From Catellatospora bangladeshensis (GTDB taxonomy: Bacteria > Actinomycetota > Actinomycetes > Mycobacteriales > Micromonosporaceae): a DNA stretch of 62,797 bases. The notes beneath the pieces are model-generated. The model saw nothing but the letters and a program-made list of their open reading frames with translations. It did no database searches and was not told where the DNA came from. The stretch spans positions 1-62,797 of the forward strand of contig NZ_BONF01000037.1 of assembly GCF_016862575.1 (NCBI RefSeq), given 5' to 3'. The translations under genes and the position numbers were made by a program. This document shows, piece after piece, positions 34,568 to 42,662 of this stretch. How positions within the stretch are numbered: position 1 is the first letter of the stretch; each line of letters starts with the position of its first letter.

Positions 34568-34889
34568 CGACACGGTACGCATGCCGATCGACTCCGTGCG
34601 GCGGCACGCGAGCAGCATCGACACCATCGCCGACGCCGTCGAGCAGGGCGCCGACGCCGCGAACCACGTGCACCTGGGCGCGAGCGCGTACGGGCAGCTC
34701 TGCCAGTTCATCCCGTCGCTGCTGGAGCCGGTGTCCGGGGCGGCCGTGTCGGCGCTGCGCGACACGGTCAACGCGCTGCGCGACACCGCCGACAAGCTGC
34801 GCGCCGCCGCGGCCACCAGCGAATCCACCGACGTGCGCACGTCGGCCACGGTCACCGCGACGCAGAGGACGGTGAACCTCCCGCTATGA
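34557..34889 (+). CDS. EspC/DUF2580-like ESX-secreted small protein
   Basis: A 110-residue helical-hairpin protein beginning VAGDDTVRMPIDSVRRHASSIDTIADAV. Size, position and helix pattern match EspC/ESX-1 secretion-associated proteins that pair with larger T7SS effectors. GTG 34557 has GGAG 7 bases upstream. The stop overlaps the toxin gene start by four bases (ATGA), so partner expression is coupled. Confidence 0.7.
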   Translation: MAGDDTVRMPIDSVRRHASSIDTIADAVEQGADAANHVHLGASAYGQLCQFIPSLLEPVSGAAVSALRDTVNALRDTADKLRAAAATSESTDVRTSATVTATQRTVNLPL

Positions 34890-36301
34890 CGTCGACCACC
34901 GCGAACCCCCTCATCGCGCCGCGCCAGGACAGCACCCAGTGGTACACCGGCCTGGGCCTGGTCGAGGACGTCATCGACTGCAAGAACGCCATCGAGTCCG
35001 AGGGCTGGGTCGACGACGCCATCGCGGGCTTGACCACCTCGCTGGACACGCTGGGCCTGGTCGTCGACCCGCTCGGCTCGCTGGTGGCCTGGGGCGTGTC
35101 CTGGCTGATGGAGCACGTCCAGCCGCTGTCGGACGCGCTGGACTGGCTGGCCGGCGACCCGGACCAGATCGCCGCGTACGCCCAGACCTGGAAGAACGTG
35201 TCGGTCAACGCCTCGCAGGCGGCCGACGCGCTGCGCGAGGCGGTGTGGCGCGACATCGCCGACTGGACCGGCCCGGCCAGCGAGTCGTTCCGCTCGCATG
35301 TAGCCGAGCAGATGCAGGCGCTGGGCGGCATCGCCGACGGCGCGGGCACGCTGGGCAACGCCACCGAGATCTGCGGCATGCTCGTCGGCCTGGTCCGCGA
35401 GCTGGTCCGGGAGCTGATCGCCGAGTTCGTGGCGACCCTGGCCGCGCGGCTGCCGCAGTGGCTGGCCGAGGTCGGCTTCACCCTGGGCCTGGGTACGCCG
35501 GTGGTGATCGGCCAGGTCGCGGCGCTGGTGTCGAAGTGGGTGGCCCGCATCGGCAAGCTGATCACCGCGCTGCTGAACAGCTTCCGCAAGCTCACTCCCC
35601 TGCTGCGCCGCCTCGACGAGGTGATCGCGCTGCTCGGCGACCTGCTGCGCAAGGCGGGGCGGCGTGACCCGCTGGACCCGAACGGCCCGCGCGGCCCCGA
35701 CGTCGACGGCGACGGGCGCACCGACGCGCTCGACACGGACGCCGACGGCGATGGGGTGCTCGACGACCTGGACGGCGACGGGGTGCCGGACATCCCGCCG
35801 CCCATGGTGCGGGACAACCCCTGGAACGGCGGGGACATGGACCCGCACTACCGGGGCGAGGAGCGGCCGGACGGCATCTGGGGCCCGCCGGGCGTGGACT
35901 ACCTCGACGCGGCCGAGCGTGAGGCGTACCGGCTGACGATCCGCGACGGCCTCGTGTACGACTCGCAGGGCCGCCTGTTCGACACCACCAGCGCGTCGTC
36001 GGTGCACGCGGGCGGCGGCGGCCGGGCGATCTTCGTGATGGACCAGAACGGCAACCTCTACGCCTCGACGACGCAGGAGGTGGGCCGGTTCCACCACTCC
36101 AGCTTCCTCAGCGGGCAGCCGACCGCGGGCGCGGGCGAGCTGGAGGTCGTCAACGGCCAGGTGCAGATGGTGACCGACCACAGCGGCCACTACCGGCCGG
36201 GCCGGTCACAGACCCAGCAGGTGCTGGACCAGCTCGGCGAGCAGGGTGTCACCCTGGACCCGAACACGCAGGTGGACTACTGGGCGCCGGAGGGCAGCTG
36301 A
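34886..36301 (+). CDS. WXG-type polymorphic toxin with Ca-binding-like repeats
   Basis: A 471-residue protein. Residues about 1-165 are helical with a WTG turn (ADWTGPASESF), as in WXG100-like T7SS targets. About 165-255 are amphipathic or hydrophobic helices. About 265-310 hold DxDxDG-type repeats (DVDGDGRTD, DTDADGDGVLD, DLDGDGVPD) like thrombospondin type-3 calcium sites. The C-terminal 130 residues (IFVMDQNGNLYAS, RFHHSSFLSG, DHSGHYRPG) look like a toxin module with several His and Ser but no family I can name. The next gene is a likely immunity protein. No T7SS core genes are in the window. Confidence 0.7.
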   Translation: MTSTTANPLIAPRQDSTQWYTGLGLVEDVIDCKNAIESEGWVDDAIAGLTTSLDTLGLVVDPLGSLVAWGVSWLMEHVQPLSDALDWLAGDPDQIAAYAQTWKNVSVNASQAADALREAVWRDIADWTGPASESFRSHVAEQMQALGGIADGAGTLGNATEICGMLVGLVRELVRELIAEFVATLAARLPQWLAEVGFTLGLGTPVVIGQVAALVSKWVARIGKLITALLNSFRKLTPLLRRLDEVIALLGDLLRKAGRRDPLDPNGPRGPDVDGDGRTDALDTDADGDGVLDDLDGDGVPDIPPPMVRDNPWNGGDMDPHYRGEERPDGIWGPPGVDYLDAAEREAYRLTIRDGLVYDSQGRLFDTTSASSVHAGGGGRAIFVMDQNGNLYASTTQEVGRFHHSSFLSGQPTAGAGELEVVNGQVQMVTDHSGHYRPGRSQTQQVLDQLGEQGVTLDPNTQVDYWAPEGS

Positions 36302-36303
36302 CC

Positions 36304-36897
36304 ATGACCGACAACGACTGGCACGGGCCGGTGAACCAGCTGCTGTACTGCCTGACCCTCGACCGGCAGCTGACCGACGAGGTCGTGGACCGGGTCGCGC
36401 GCCTGGCCGTGGAGCGCGGCGCGCTGCGGCTCGGGCCGCAGGCGTACCACGACGCGGCGACCCGGGCACTGGCCGCGGGCGCGGACCTGACCGAGCTGCC
36501 GATGGAGCACGACCAGCAGGCGCGGGCGGACTTCCTCCGCCGGTTCACCGCCCGGCTGGACGAGCTGCGGCCGTGGCCGGAGACGGGGTTCGTGAAGCAG
36601 GACGCGGCGCAGTGGGCGTCCTTCGCGCGGGCCGTGCCGGTCGCGCGGCTGGACGCGCCGGTCATCGACGTGCGCAACGTGCTGCGGGAGCGCTTCGACC
36701 GGATCGGCGCCGAGGGCGAGGACCTGTACGCGCTCATCCTGCGCCTGGGCACCGGCGAGACGGTCGCGCTGCTGGGTTCGTACGCCGCCGGGCAGCGGGT
36801 GACGCTGCTGCAGCGCGATCCGGGCGACCCGGAGACGCTACGCCGGCACTTCCAGCAGGCGACCGGGTTCCCCGCGGAGAAGATCCAGCCGCTCTGA
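36304..36897 (+). CDS. Probable immunity protein for the WXG toxin
   Basis: A 197-residue soluble, acidic protein without signal peptide, beginning MTDNDWHGPVNQLLYCLTL. It starts 2 bases after the toxin stop, the usual place for a cognate immunity gene. The C-terminal TGETVALLGSYAAGQRVTLLQRD segment is beta-rich. No family match is evident, so the call rests on position and size. Confidence 0.55.
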   Translation: MTDNDWHGPVNQLLYCLTLDRQLTDEVVDRVARLAVERGALRLGPQAYHDAATRALAAGADLTELPMEHDQQARADFLRRFTARLDELRPWPETGFVKQDAAQWASFARAVPVARLDAPVIDVRNVLRERFDRIGAEGEDLYALILRLGTGETVALLGSYAAGQRVTLLQRDPGDPETLRRHFQQATGFPAEKIQPL

Positions 36898-36901
36898 CCG
36901 G

Positions 36902-37567
36902 TCAGCGCCGCAGCAGCACCGGCGCCGCGAAGTCGGTGTTGTCGACGACCAGGTCGGCCCGCTCGGCGGGCCGCACCTCGGTCACGTAACGCTGCTCGCC
37001 GGGGATGTACTTGGTGCGGTAGCGGTGTTCGGCCTGCGCCGCCGAGCCCATCCAGGCCTGGTCGCGGACGATGCCGCGGCGCAGCACCTCGTCGAAGCCG
37101 ACGTGCAGGTAGATCCGCAGGTCCCAGTGGTCCCTGAGCTCCGGCCGCTGGAGGAAGGCGCCGTCGGCGAGCAGGATCGCGTCGTCGGGCGCGGTCTCGT
37201 CCGGGCGCTCGATCGGCTCGGTGGCCGGCAGGTTCATGACCGCGGTCCGGTAGCGGCGGTCGCCGCCCGGTCCCAGCGGCCGCAGCAGCCGGTCGCGGAT
37301 GGCCTCGTCGTCCCACGAGTCCAGGTAGTAGCTGTCGGGCGAGTCCTGCGGGTACGCCGTACGCAGCGCGACGGCGCGTTTGAACCAGTCGATCCCGACC
37401 CGGATCACCGGCCGGGCCGTGGCGGCGCGGACCGCTTCGGCCAGCTCGTCGGTCAGCGTGGTCTTGCCCGCGGCCGAGCAGCCGTCGACCGCCACCCGCA
37501 CCGGGTGCGGCCGGGTCACCGCGATGACCCGTGCGGCCAGCTCGGCGAGCACCTCGTGCCGGTCCAT
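36902..37567 (-). CDS. Uridine kinase-like P-loop kinase
   Basis: A 221-residue nucleoside kinase-like protein with Walker A VDGCSAAGKTTLTDELA, substrate region IDWFKRAVALRTAYPQDSPDSYYLDSWD and ILLADGAFLQRPEL (Walker B-like). This is the uridine kinase-like group common in actinobacteria. GGAGG precedes ATG 37567 by about 11 bases. Phosphate acceptor unproven. Convergent with the immunity gene. Confidence 0.8.
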   Translation of the reverse strand: MDRHEVLAELAARVIAVTRPHPVRVAVDGCSAAGKTTLTDELAEAVRAATARPVIRVGIDWFKRAVALRTAYPQDSPDSYYLDSWDDEAIRDRLLRPLGPGGDRRYRTAVMNLPATEPIERPDETAPDDAILLADGAFLQRPELRDHWDLRIYLHVGFDEVLRRGIVRDQAWMGSAAQAEHRYRTKYIPGEQRYVTEVRPAERADLVVDNTDFAAPVLLRR

Positions 37568-37766
37568 CGGCCCGCTCCTCCCGTCGGCGGTCTCCGACGC
37601 TGCCACAATCTGCGGTGCCGTGGTCAGCGATACGCGAACCAGCTTCTGCTGGTCACGGGTGGCCCTCTGCCGGTGACCCCGGTCCGCAGTGGCGGCAGCG
37701 GTGCCGCACGATTTGGGGTGAGGCCGGTTTCTGGGCATCCGTCATTCCGAGGATCGTGACAGATGT

Positions 37767-38237
37767 CTACGACTCCAGGCCGCGCTCGGCGTAGATGCAA
37801 CGCTGCTGAGATTTGGCGCGGAGGGCGAGGCGCAGCCGATTGACAAGGCGAGTTGGCAGGTAGTCGGCAAGATTGCTTTCATCGACAAATCGCGCGTCGA
37901 CAATTTCGCCATCAGCGAAGATCATCGCAGATAAGTCAGACTCTCCCAGTTCACCACCATCGAAGATGATGAGCATCTTGTCGCCCTCGTCCGGTGCAGG
38001 TGCCCAGTCGATAACGAGCGGCTGCCGCGCGACCGTCAGATCCTTACCCAGTTCCTCGATGATCTCGCGGCGGCAGGCCGCGAGCGGCGCTTCGCCTTCG
38101 TGGACATAGCCGCCGGGGATCTCCCAGCCCGGCTTGTAGCTCGGTTTGACCAGGAGCGGGCGGCCTGTCGCATCAACAAAGAGCGCCCCTGCGGCCAGCC
38201 GCGGGGTAGCGAACGAATTGGACTCAGGCGCGGCCAC
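37767..38237 (-). CDS. Nudix hydrolase
   Basis: A 156-residue enzyme with a complete Nudix box, GGYVHEGEAPLAACRREIIEELG, preceded by KPSYKPGWEIP. It cleaves a nucleoside diphosphate-X substrate in the presence of Mg. GTG 38237 is the first in-frame start. It lies 20 bases after the XRE regulator stop on the same strand and may be cotranscribed. Confidence 0.85.
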   Translation of the reverse strand: MAAPESNSFATPRLAAGALFVDATGRPLLVKPSYKPGWEIPGGYVHEGEAPLAACRREIIEELGKDLTVARQPLVIDWAPAPDEGDKMLIIFDGGELGESDLSAMIFADGEIVDARFVDESNLADYLPTRLVNRLRLALRAKSQQRCIYAERGLES

Positions 38238-38257
38238 GGAGCCAGTCTAGTAACTGC

Positions 38258-39478
38258 TCATTGCAGCATGTTCATGCGCTTGGCGAGCGCGAGGAGGGTC
38301 GGGGTGGGCTTAGCTCGGCCACGGCGCAGCCAGCCGGTGACAAGCTGGCGGCCGAGGAAGTGGTAGCGCACCTGCTCAGGTGCCATCTGCTCGGCGTCAA
38401 GCAGGGTCGCCTGGGCTTCTTCGTTCCGGTTCCAGCGGCTATACGCGCGAGCGACTTCGAGCGCATGGCGTACGCGGCGTTCCATGGGCATGGCAGACGT
38501 GTCGATGCGCGGCCCCAGGCCGACGGCGAACTGGATGTCGCCGAGTTCCGCCGCTGTGGCCACCCGGTGGACGGCCACGTTGGTCGGGCCGAAGGCCGTC
38601 CAGAGGTGGTTGCCGTCCCTGCCGAGACGACGGCCGGCGCTGTACGCCTCAGCGATGAAGGACCGCGTTGCGGTGCGGTCGTCAGCTCGTGCCGCCGCCA
38701 TCGACCCGGCGAGGAGGAGCGTGCCGTAGATGGACAAGATCTCGCCATCGGCGGTACGGAGGCTTGAGGCGAACATGCCTGCTGCGTCCTCGGTCAGCCG
38801 GACAGCCTCTCGGTACTTTCCCGCTGATTGAAGCGCGTGCACCACGCTGCGCGTGAGCGAGCCGATGACCGCGATGTCTTCGGTCTGCCGTGCGGTGGCG
38901 AGTCCTCGCTCGGCTGCGATCCAGGCGAGGTCTGCCTCACCGATCTTGGTCAGCTGGGTCGCGGCGAGCTGGTAGGTCAGCCCCAGGAGCCGATGCGGTT
39001 CCATGGTGCTGGGACCGACCTCCACGGCCGCCTGCGCCTGTGTCAGCAGCTCAGGCAAGCGGGCGGTGACGTAGCCGAATCGCGATGCCTGGTATGCATC
39101 CCAGAGTTCACATACTTGTCGCGTGAGCTGGTCGATAGTCGGGGGTTCGACCGCGCCCACGGAGCGACCGAACATCGTGATCTGGCGGTAGTCCAGCAGC
39201 GCGTCACGCAACGCCGACACGGTGCGGTGCCCGGTCTCGGACGTCCATTCAAGGAGTGACGGTTCGGCCAGCAGGTCACCAAGAGCGATATCCAGCGCAT
39301 CGGCCATAGCCTTGATCACCGACAGCCGGTCGAGCTCGATCCTGTTGTTCTCGACCTTGCTGAGCCAGTCGACCGTACGCCCGACGAGACCGGCCAGGAC
39401 CTCCTGCGACAGGCCGCGCCTGCGCCGATACCAGGCGACACGCTCCCCGATCGTCATGGCGCTCGTCATCCCACGCAT
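38258..39478 (-). CDS. XRE-family HTH regulator next to the Amc RiPP locus
   Basis: A 406-residue regulator. Residues about 9-70 are an HTH (RRRRGLSQEVLAGLVGRTVDWLSKVE), and the rest is helical, TPR-like. ATG 39478 has AAGGA about 8 bases upstream, with later ATGs at 39469 and 39457. It is divergent from the RiPP operon, and a perfect palindrome lies in the shared promoter region, so it probably controls that operon. It is only distantly similar to the XRE regulator at 12359. Confidence 0.8.
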   Translation of the reverse strand: MRGMTSAMTIGERVAWYRRRRGLSQEVLAGLVGRTVDWLSKVENNRIELDRLSVIKAMADALDIALGDLLAEPSLLEWTSETGHRTVSALRDALLDYRQITMFGRSVGAVEPPTIDQLTRQVCELWDAYQASRFGYVTARLPELLTQAQAAVEVGPSTMEPHRLLGLTYQLAATQLTKIGEADLAWIAAERGLATARQTEDIAVIGSLTRSVVHALQSAGKYREAVRLTEDAAGMFASSLRTADGEILSIYGTLLLAGSMAAARADDRTATRSFIAEAYSAGRRLGRDGNHLWTAFGPTNVAVHRVATAAELGDIQFAVGLGPRIDTSAMPMERRVRHALEVARAYSRWNRNEEAQATLLDAEQMAPEQVRYHFLGRQLVTGWLRRGRAKPTPTLLALAKRMNMLQ

Positions 39479-39509
39479 GGCTCATCCTTCGCCGAACGCG
39501 GCCGGATAC

Positions 39510-39528
39510 CCCGGAAGAATTTTCCGGG
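39510..39528. promoter_or_regulatory. Palindrome between the XRE regulator and RiPP operon
   Basis: CCCGGAA-GAATT-TTCCGGG has perfect 7-base arms. It is 31 bases from the regulator start and about 205 bases from the first RiPP-operon gene, a likely operator. Confidence 0.5.
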
Positions 39529-39733
39529 ATCGATCCCTCGGGTGGCCTCACCCTGTATGCATCGTCGGGCCCGAACGTCCCACTGGCAAGCCAGCGGGCA
39601 CCGCGCTCGACTCGAAGCGCCTTGCGCCGTTTCCAGTCAACGGGACGGGGGTGGTGCGAGGCCAAGGCGCGCGGCGACCTCAGTTCACCGCACCGAACCT
39701 GGTCGCCGCGCGCATCCAGACCCTGGAGGATCG

Positions 39734-40027
39734 ATGTTGCATCACCCAGAACCGCCGCCCCGCTACCTCGTGTCGCTCACCTGCGTGCGCACTCTGCGTT
39801 CCCACCACCAACACCGCGACGAGCGAGCCGACCCCGAACTGATTCTGGAATCGTTCGCCGCCGCCGACCTGGCGGCCGCAACGCAGGTCTTCAACGCCCT
39901 GTGCGGTCTCCCCATGGTCAAGGCCGGCCGCCAACGCGCCAAGATCGTCCAACTCGCCAGCAGTGACACGCTTCGGACCACTCAATGGGATGCACCACTC
40001 CTCACCTCAGCAGCACGACCCGCCTGA
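39734..40027 (+). CDS. Hypothetical 97-aa protein, first gene of the Amc RiPP operon
   Basis: A 97-residue protein beginning MLHHPEPPPRYLVSLTCVRTL, with a His-rich HHQHRDERAD stretch and two helices (ESFAAADLAAATQVFNALCGL). GGAGGA lies 3-4 bases before the ATG. Its stop is directly followed by the radical SAM gene region. It may be a recognition or chaperone partner of the maturase, but no domain is recognised. Confidence 0.6.
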   Translation: MLHHPEPPPRYLVSLTCVRTLRSHHQHRDERADPELILESFAAADLAAATQVFNALCGLPMVKAGRQRAKIVQLASSDTLRTTQWDAPLLTSAARPA

Positions 40028-40048
40028 ATGCCTGATCCGGAGGTCGGC

Positions 40049-41179
40049 GTGAGCACAGCCGCTGCACCGCGAATGATCGCAGATGTTTTCCACACTCTGG
40101 TCGTCCAGCCCACAACCCTGTGCAACCTCGACTGCGGCTACTGCTACCTGCCCGACCGCAGACGGCAGCGCCTGATGAGCGCCGACGTGGCCGCGGCGCT
40201 GGCCGCATCCGTCGCCGAGCAGGACAGCACCTACCCGGTGGAGGTCGTCTGGCATGGCGGCGAGCCGATCGCCACCCCAATCGGGCACCTGCGCTCCTTG
40301 CTGGCCGAGTTCGAGCCCCTCCGGCGGTCCGGTCGGATCAGGCACGGCGTTCAGACCAACGCCACTCTGCTCAGCTCCGCGTGGTGTGACCTGCTGGTTG
40401 AGTACGGGTTTCACATCGGGGTGTCGGTCGACGGTCCGGCCGCGTGCAACGCCGCGAGGGTAGACCGGGCCGGGCGTCCCGCGTTCGATCGGATCATGCG
40501 CGGCATTCGACTCCTGCAGGAACACAGCGTGCCGTTCGAGGTGATCTGCGTGGTCACGGCGGACACGATCGACCGCGCCGACGAACTGGTCGAGTTCTTC
40601 ACCGAAGTGGGCTGCGCCTCGGTCGGGTTCAACATCGAGGAACAGGAGGGCCTCAACGCGCACCGGCCGCAGGTCACCGCAGCGCGAGCGGAAGCGTTCT
40701 GGCTGCGGCTGTGGCAACTACGCGAAGCCGGTCACGCGCTGCGCATCCGCGAACTCGACCGCCTCCGCGACCACGTGTCCGCCATGCGCGGCGGCGTGGC
40801 TCCGACCTCGCTGCCGTACGACCCGATTCCGACCGTCGCGCACGACGGCGACACCGTGATCCTGTCCCCCGAACTGCTCGGCATCCGCTCCGCCGCCTAC
40901 GGCGACTTCCTCATCGGCAACTTGCTGCGCGAGTCGCTACCGACCATGATCGGCAAGGCGCGCACCCTGCGACAGGTCGCCGAGTTCGAGTCCGCGCTGC
41001 GCTCCTGCGCCGCGACCTGCGAGTTCTGGCAGTTCTGCGGCGGCGCGCAGGCCGGAAACCGGTTCTTCGAACTCGGCACCTTCGACGCGACAGAGACCGC
41101 CTACTGCCGCAACAGCAAGCAAGCCCTCGTCCGCTCCGCCCTCACCCACCTCACCACAACGAAGGGAACGCCCGCGTGA
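40049..41179 (+). CDS. amcB: Radical SAM/SPASM peptide maturase, cyclophane-forming (AmcB-like)
   Basis: A 376-residue radical SAM enzyme with the [4Fe-4S] motif CNLDCGYC at residues 25-32, HGGEP, and a SPASM-type C-terminal Cys cluster (SCAATCEFWQFCGG and later YCRNS). AmcB-type maturases join aromatic side chains to nearby residues to make three-residue cyclophanes in AmcA precursors. GTG 40049 has CCGGAGG 5-6 bases upstream and is preferred over ATG 40028. Its stop overlaps the precursor start (GTGA). The substrate is clearly the repeat peptide encoded next. Confidence 0.87.
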   Translation: MSTAAAPRMIADVFHTLVVQPTTLCNLDCGYCYLPDRRRQRLMSADVAAALAASVAEQDSTYPVEVVWHGGEPIATPIGHLRSLLAEFEPLRRSGRIRHGVQTNATLLSSAWCDLLVEYGFHIGVSVDGPAACNAARVDRAGRPAFDRIMRGIRLLQEHSVPFEVICVVTADTIDRADELVEFFTEVGCASVGFNIEEQEGLNAHRPQVTAARAEAFWLRLWQLREAGHALRIRELDRLRDHVSAMRGGVAPTSLPYDPIPTVAHDGDTVILSPELLGIRSAAYGDFLIGNLLRESLPTMIGKARTLRQVAEFESALRSCAATCEFWQFCGGAQAGNRFFELGTFDATETAYCRNSKQALVRSALTHLTTTKGTPA

Positions 41180-41364
41180 CCACGCTGCAACTGCTCGCCG
41201 CCGCCGACCACGACGACCTGGCAAAGCTGGGCATCACCGCCGAGACCGGCCTCACCGGCCTGCCGAGCGCCGCGAAGTTTGACAACCGCCCCACCTGGGA
41301 CAACGGCAGCAAGGGCTTCGACAACCGGCCCACCTGGGACAACTGGTCGAAGTCGAAGAAGTGA
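41176..41364 (+). CDS. amcA: AmcA-like RiPP precursor with two FDNRPTWDN repeats
   Basis: A 62-residue precursor. The leader (about 1-33, TTLQLLAAADHDDLAKLGIT) is helical. The core has two near-identical repeats, KFDNRPTWDNGSKG and FDNRPTWDNWSKSKK. Each gives FDN and WDN, an aromatic-X-Asn unit that AmcB-type enzymes can cyclise, and a final WSK is a possible fifth. The coding DNA of the repeats is itself a 36-base tandem repeat. GTG 41176 overlaps the maturase stop. A strong hairpin follows. Confidence 0.87.
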   Translation: MTTLQLLAAADHDDLAKLGITAETGLTGLPSAAKFDNRPTWDNGSKGFDNRPTWDNWSKSKK

Positions 41365-41369
41365 ACCAC

Positions 41370-41407
41370 GATGGTGGCCCACGCGCGCGGCAGTGTGGGC
41401 CACCATC
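41370..41407 (+). terminator. Hairpin between precursor and pentapeptide gene
   Basis: GATGGTGGCCCAC (41370-41382) and GTGGGCCACCATC (41395-41407) form a perfect 13-bp stem 6 bases past the precursor stop. It may stabilise the precursor end or reduce read-through into the next gene. Confidence 0.7.
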
Positions 41408-41431
41408 CCGGCGAACATAAGGTGATGCCTG

Positions 41432-42034
41432 ATGGATACTCGAACGCTGCGCCAACTGGATGTGCTACTCCCCGGCGAGGAACCCGACGAACTCGACCTC
41501 GCCGAAGAGCTGCCCCGCGACGGCTCCACCGTCACCGAACAGCTGATCACCGGCGACGTCTGGTCACGCGCACAGCTTGCCCGCGTCACGCTCACCAGAT
41601 CGTGGTTCATCGACGCCGACCTGTCGTCATCGAGGTTCGACAGCGTCATACTGGACCGCTGCGCCCTCAAGTGCTGCACCTTGGTCGGCACGCAGTGGAC
41701 CGGCGCCGTATTCAAGAACGTCGTCCTGGAGAACTGCCGCCTGGACTACGCGACCTTCACCGAGCTGCGAGCCGCGGTGGGCGTCGCGCTGATCGGTTGC
41801 TCTCTCGTCGAAACCGTGTTCGACCGGTGCAGGCTGAACGCTCTGGCACTTGACGGATGCCGACTGACGTCGACTCGCTTCGAGGCGTGCGACCTGCGCG
41901 GAGCAGACCTACGCGGCAACGACCTCTCCACGGTCGGCGAGATCATGTCCCTGCGGGGCGCGGTCGTCGCCGACGCCCAACTGCCCGCGCTGACCGCCGC
42001 GCTGGTCAATGACCTCGAATTGACCGTGAGATAG
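41432..42034 (+). CDS. Pentapeptide-repeat protein in the RiPP locus
   Basis: A 200-residue protein. From about residue 45 it shows A(D/N)LXX-type repeats: DADLSSSRFDSVILDRC, CRLDYATF, CRLNALALDGCRLTSTRFEACDLRGADLRGNDL. These form a right-handed beta-helix like MfpA and QnrB. Such proteins can mimic DNA and protect gyrase. Placed after the precursor, it could be a self-protection factor or a maturation scaffold; that is inference. ATG 41432 with AAGG about 9 bases upstream. Confidence 0.8.
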   Translation: MDTRTLRQLDVLLPGEEPDELDLAEELPRDGSTVTEQLITGDVWSRAQLARVTLTRSWFIDADLSSSRFDSVILDRCALKCCTLVGTQWTGAVFKNVVLENCRLDYATFTELRAAVGVALIGCSLVETVFDRCRLNALALDGCRLTSTRFEACDLRGADLRGNDLSTVGEIMSLRGAVVADAQLPALTAALVNDLELTVR

Positions 42035-42243
42035 CGGCAGGCGACCGTCCGAGACTTCCGCGACACTCAGCCCACCTTGGGCGCATTTACCGGTCTCGGC
42101 CGTCTGCTGAGTGATCTTCAGAGCTCGCCCTGCGGTTACATCGGCTCAGTCAATGGAACCCGTGGTGCGCCGCGCGTACCCGAACCCGGACCGGGCTGCG
42201 TGGATCGGCCCGGCGAACGCCCGGAATGTGCGATGGTGACCTA

Positions 42244-42567
42244 ATGGCTGATCTCGACGAGGTGCGACGGATCGCGATGGCGCTGCCGGACGTCACCGAG
42301 CAGACCGACTCCGACACGCCCGCATTCTACGTCGGCGGGCGCGGGTTCGTCTCGGTCAGCGGGGACGGTGCCCGCCTGCTGCTGCACGCGACGGCCGGCC
42401 GGGTGGCGAACGCACTGGCCGAGGACCCCGGGGTGTACCGCGAGCTGCGTCGCGGCGAGACGCTCGTCGGCATCGACGCCGACCTGGCCGCGATCCCGTC
42501 CGACCGCCTGGCCGATCTGGTCGACCACGCCTGGCATCTGCGTACGCCGAACAAGGCACGAAAATGA
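42244..42567 (+). CDS. MmcQ/YjbR-family protein
   Basis: A 107-residue protein with MADLDEVRRIAMALPDVTEQ, TPAFYVGGRGFVSVSGDG and DLVDHAWHLRTPNKARK, characteristic of the YjbR/CyaY-like alpha/beta fold. ATG 42244 is chosen; ATG 42226 would add six residues. Likely DNA-binding or uncharacterised. The 209 bases upstream hold no further gene. Confidence 0.8.
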   Translation: MADLDEVRRIAMALPDVTEQTDSDTPAFYVGGRGFVSVSGDGARLLLHATAGRVANALAEDPGVYRELRRGETLVGIDADLAAIPSDRLADLVDHAWHLRTPNKARK

Positions 42568-42629
42568 GGCAGGCGTCGCTAAACAGGCCGTGACCTGCGC
42601 AAACACAACGTCGTTCCATACGTGATCAA

Positions 42630-42659
42630 GGAGGTTCGCGGTCGCGGCCGTGAACCTCC
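42630..42659 (+). promoter_or_regulatory. Inverted repeat at the P450 gene start
   Basis: GGAGGTTC (42630-42637) and GAACCTCC (42652-42659) are perfect arms with a CGG/CCG inner stem. The hairpin ends 3 bases before GTG 42663. It may end upstream transcripts or regulate the P450. Confidence 0.5.
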
Positions 42660-42662
42660 CGC

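Noticed and set aside
35664-35830. DxDxDG repeats read as a cellulosome dockerin.
   Set aside because: Repeats are contiguous short acidic loops without the dockerin helix pattern, and the protein is otherwise a WXG-type effector; thrombospondin type-3-like repeats fit better.
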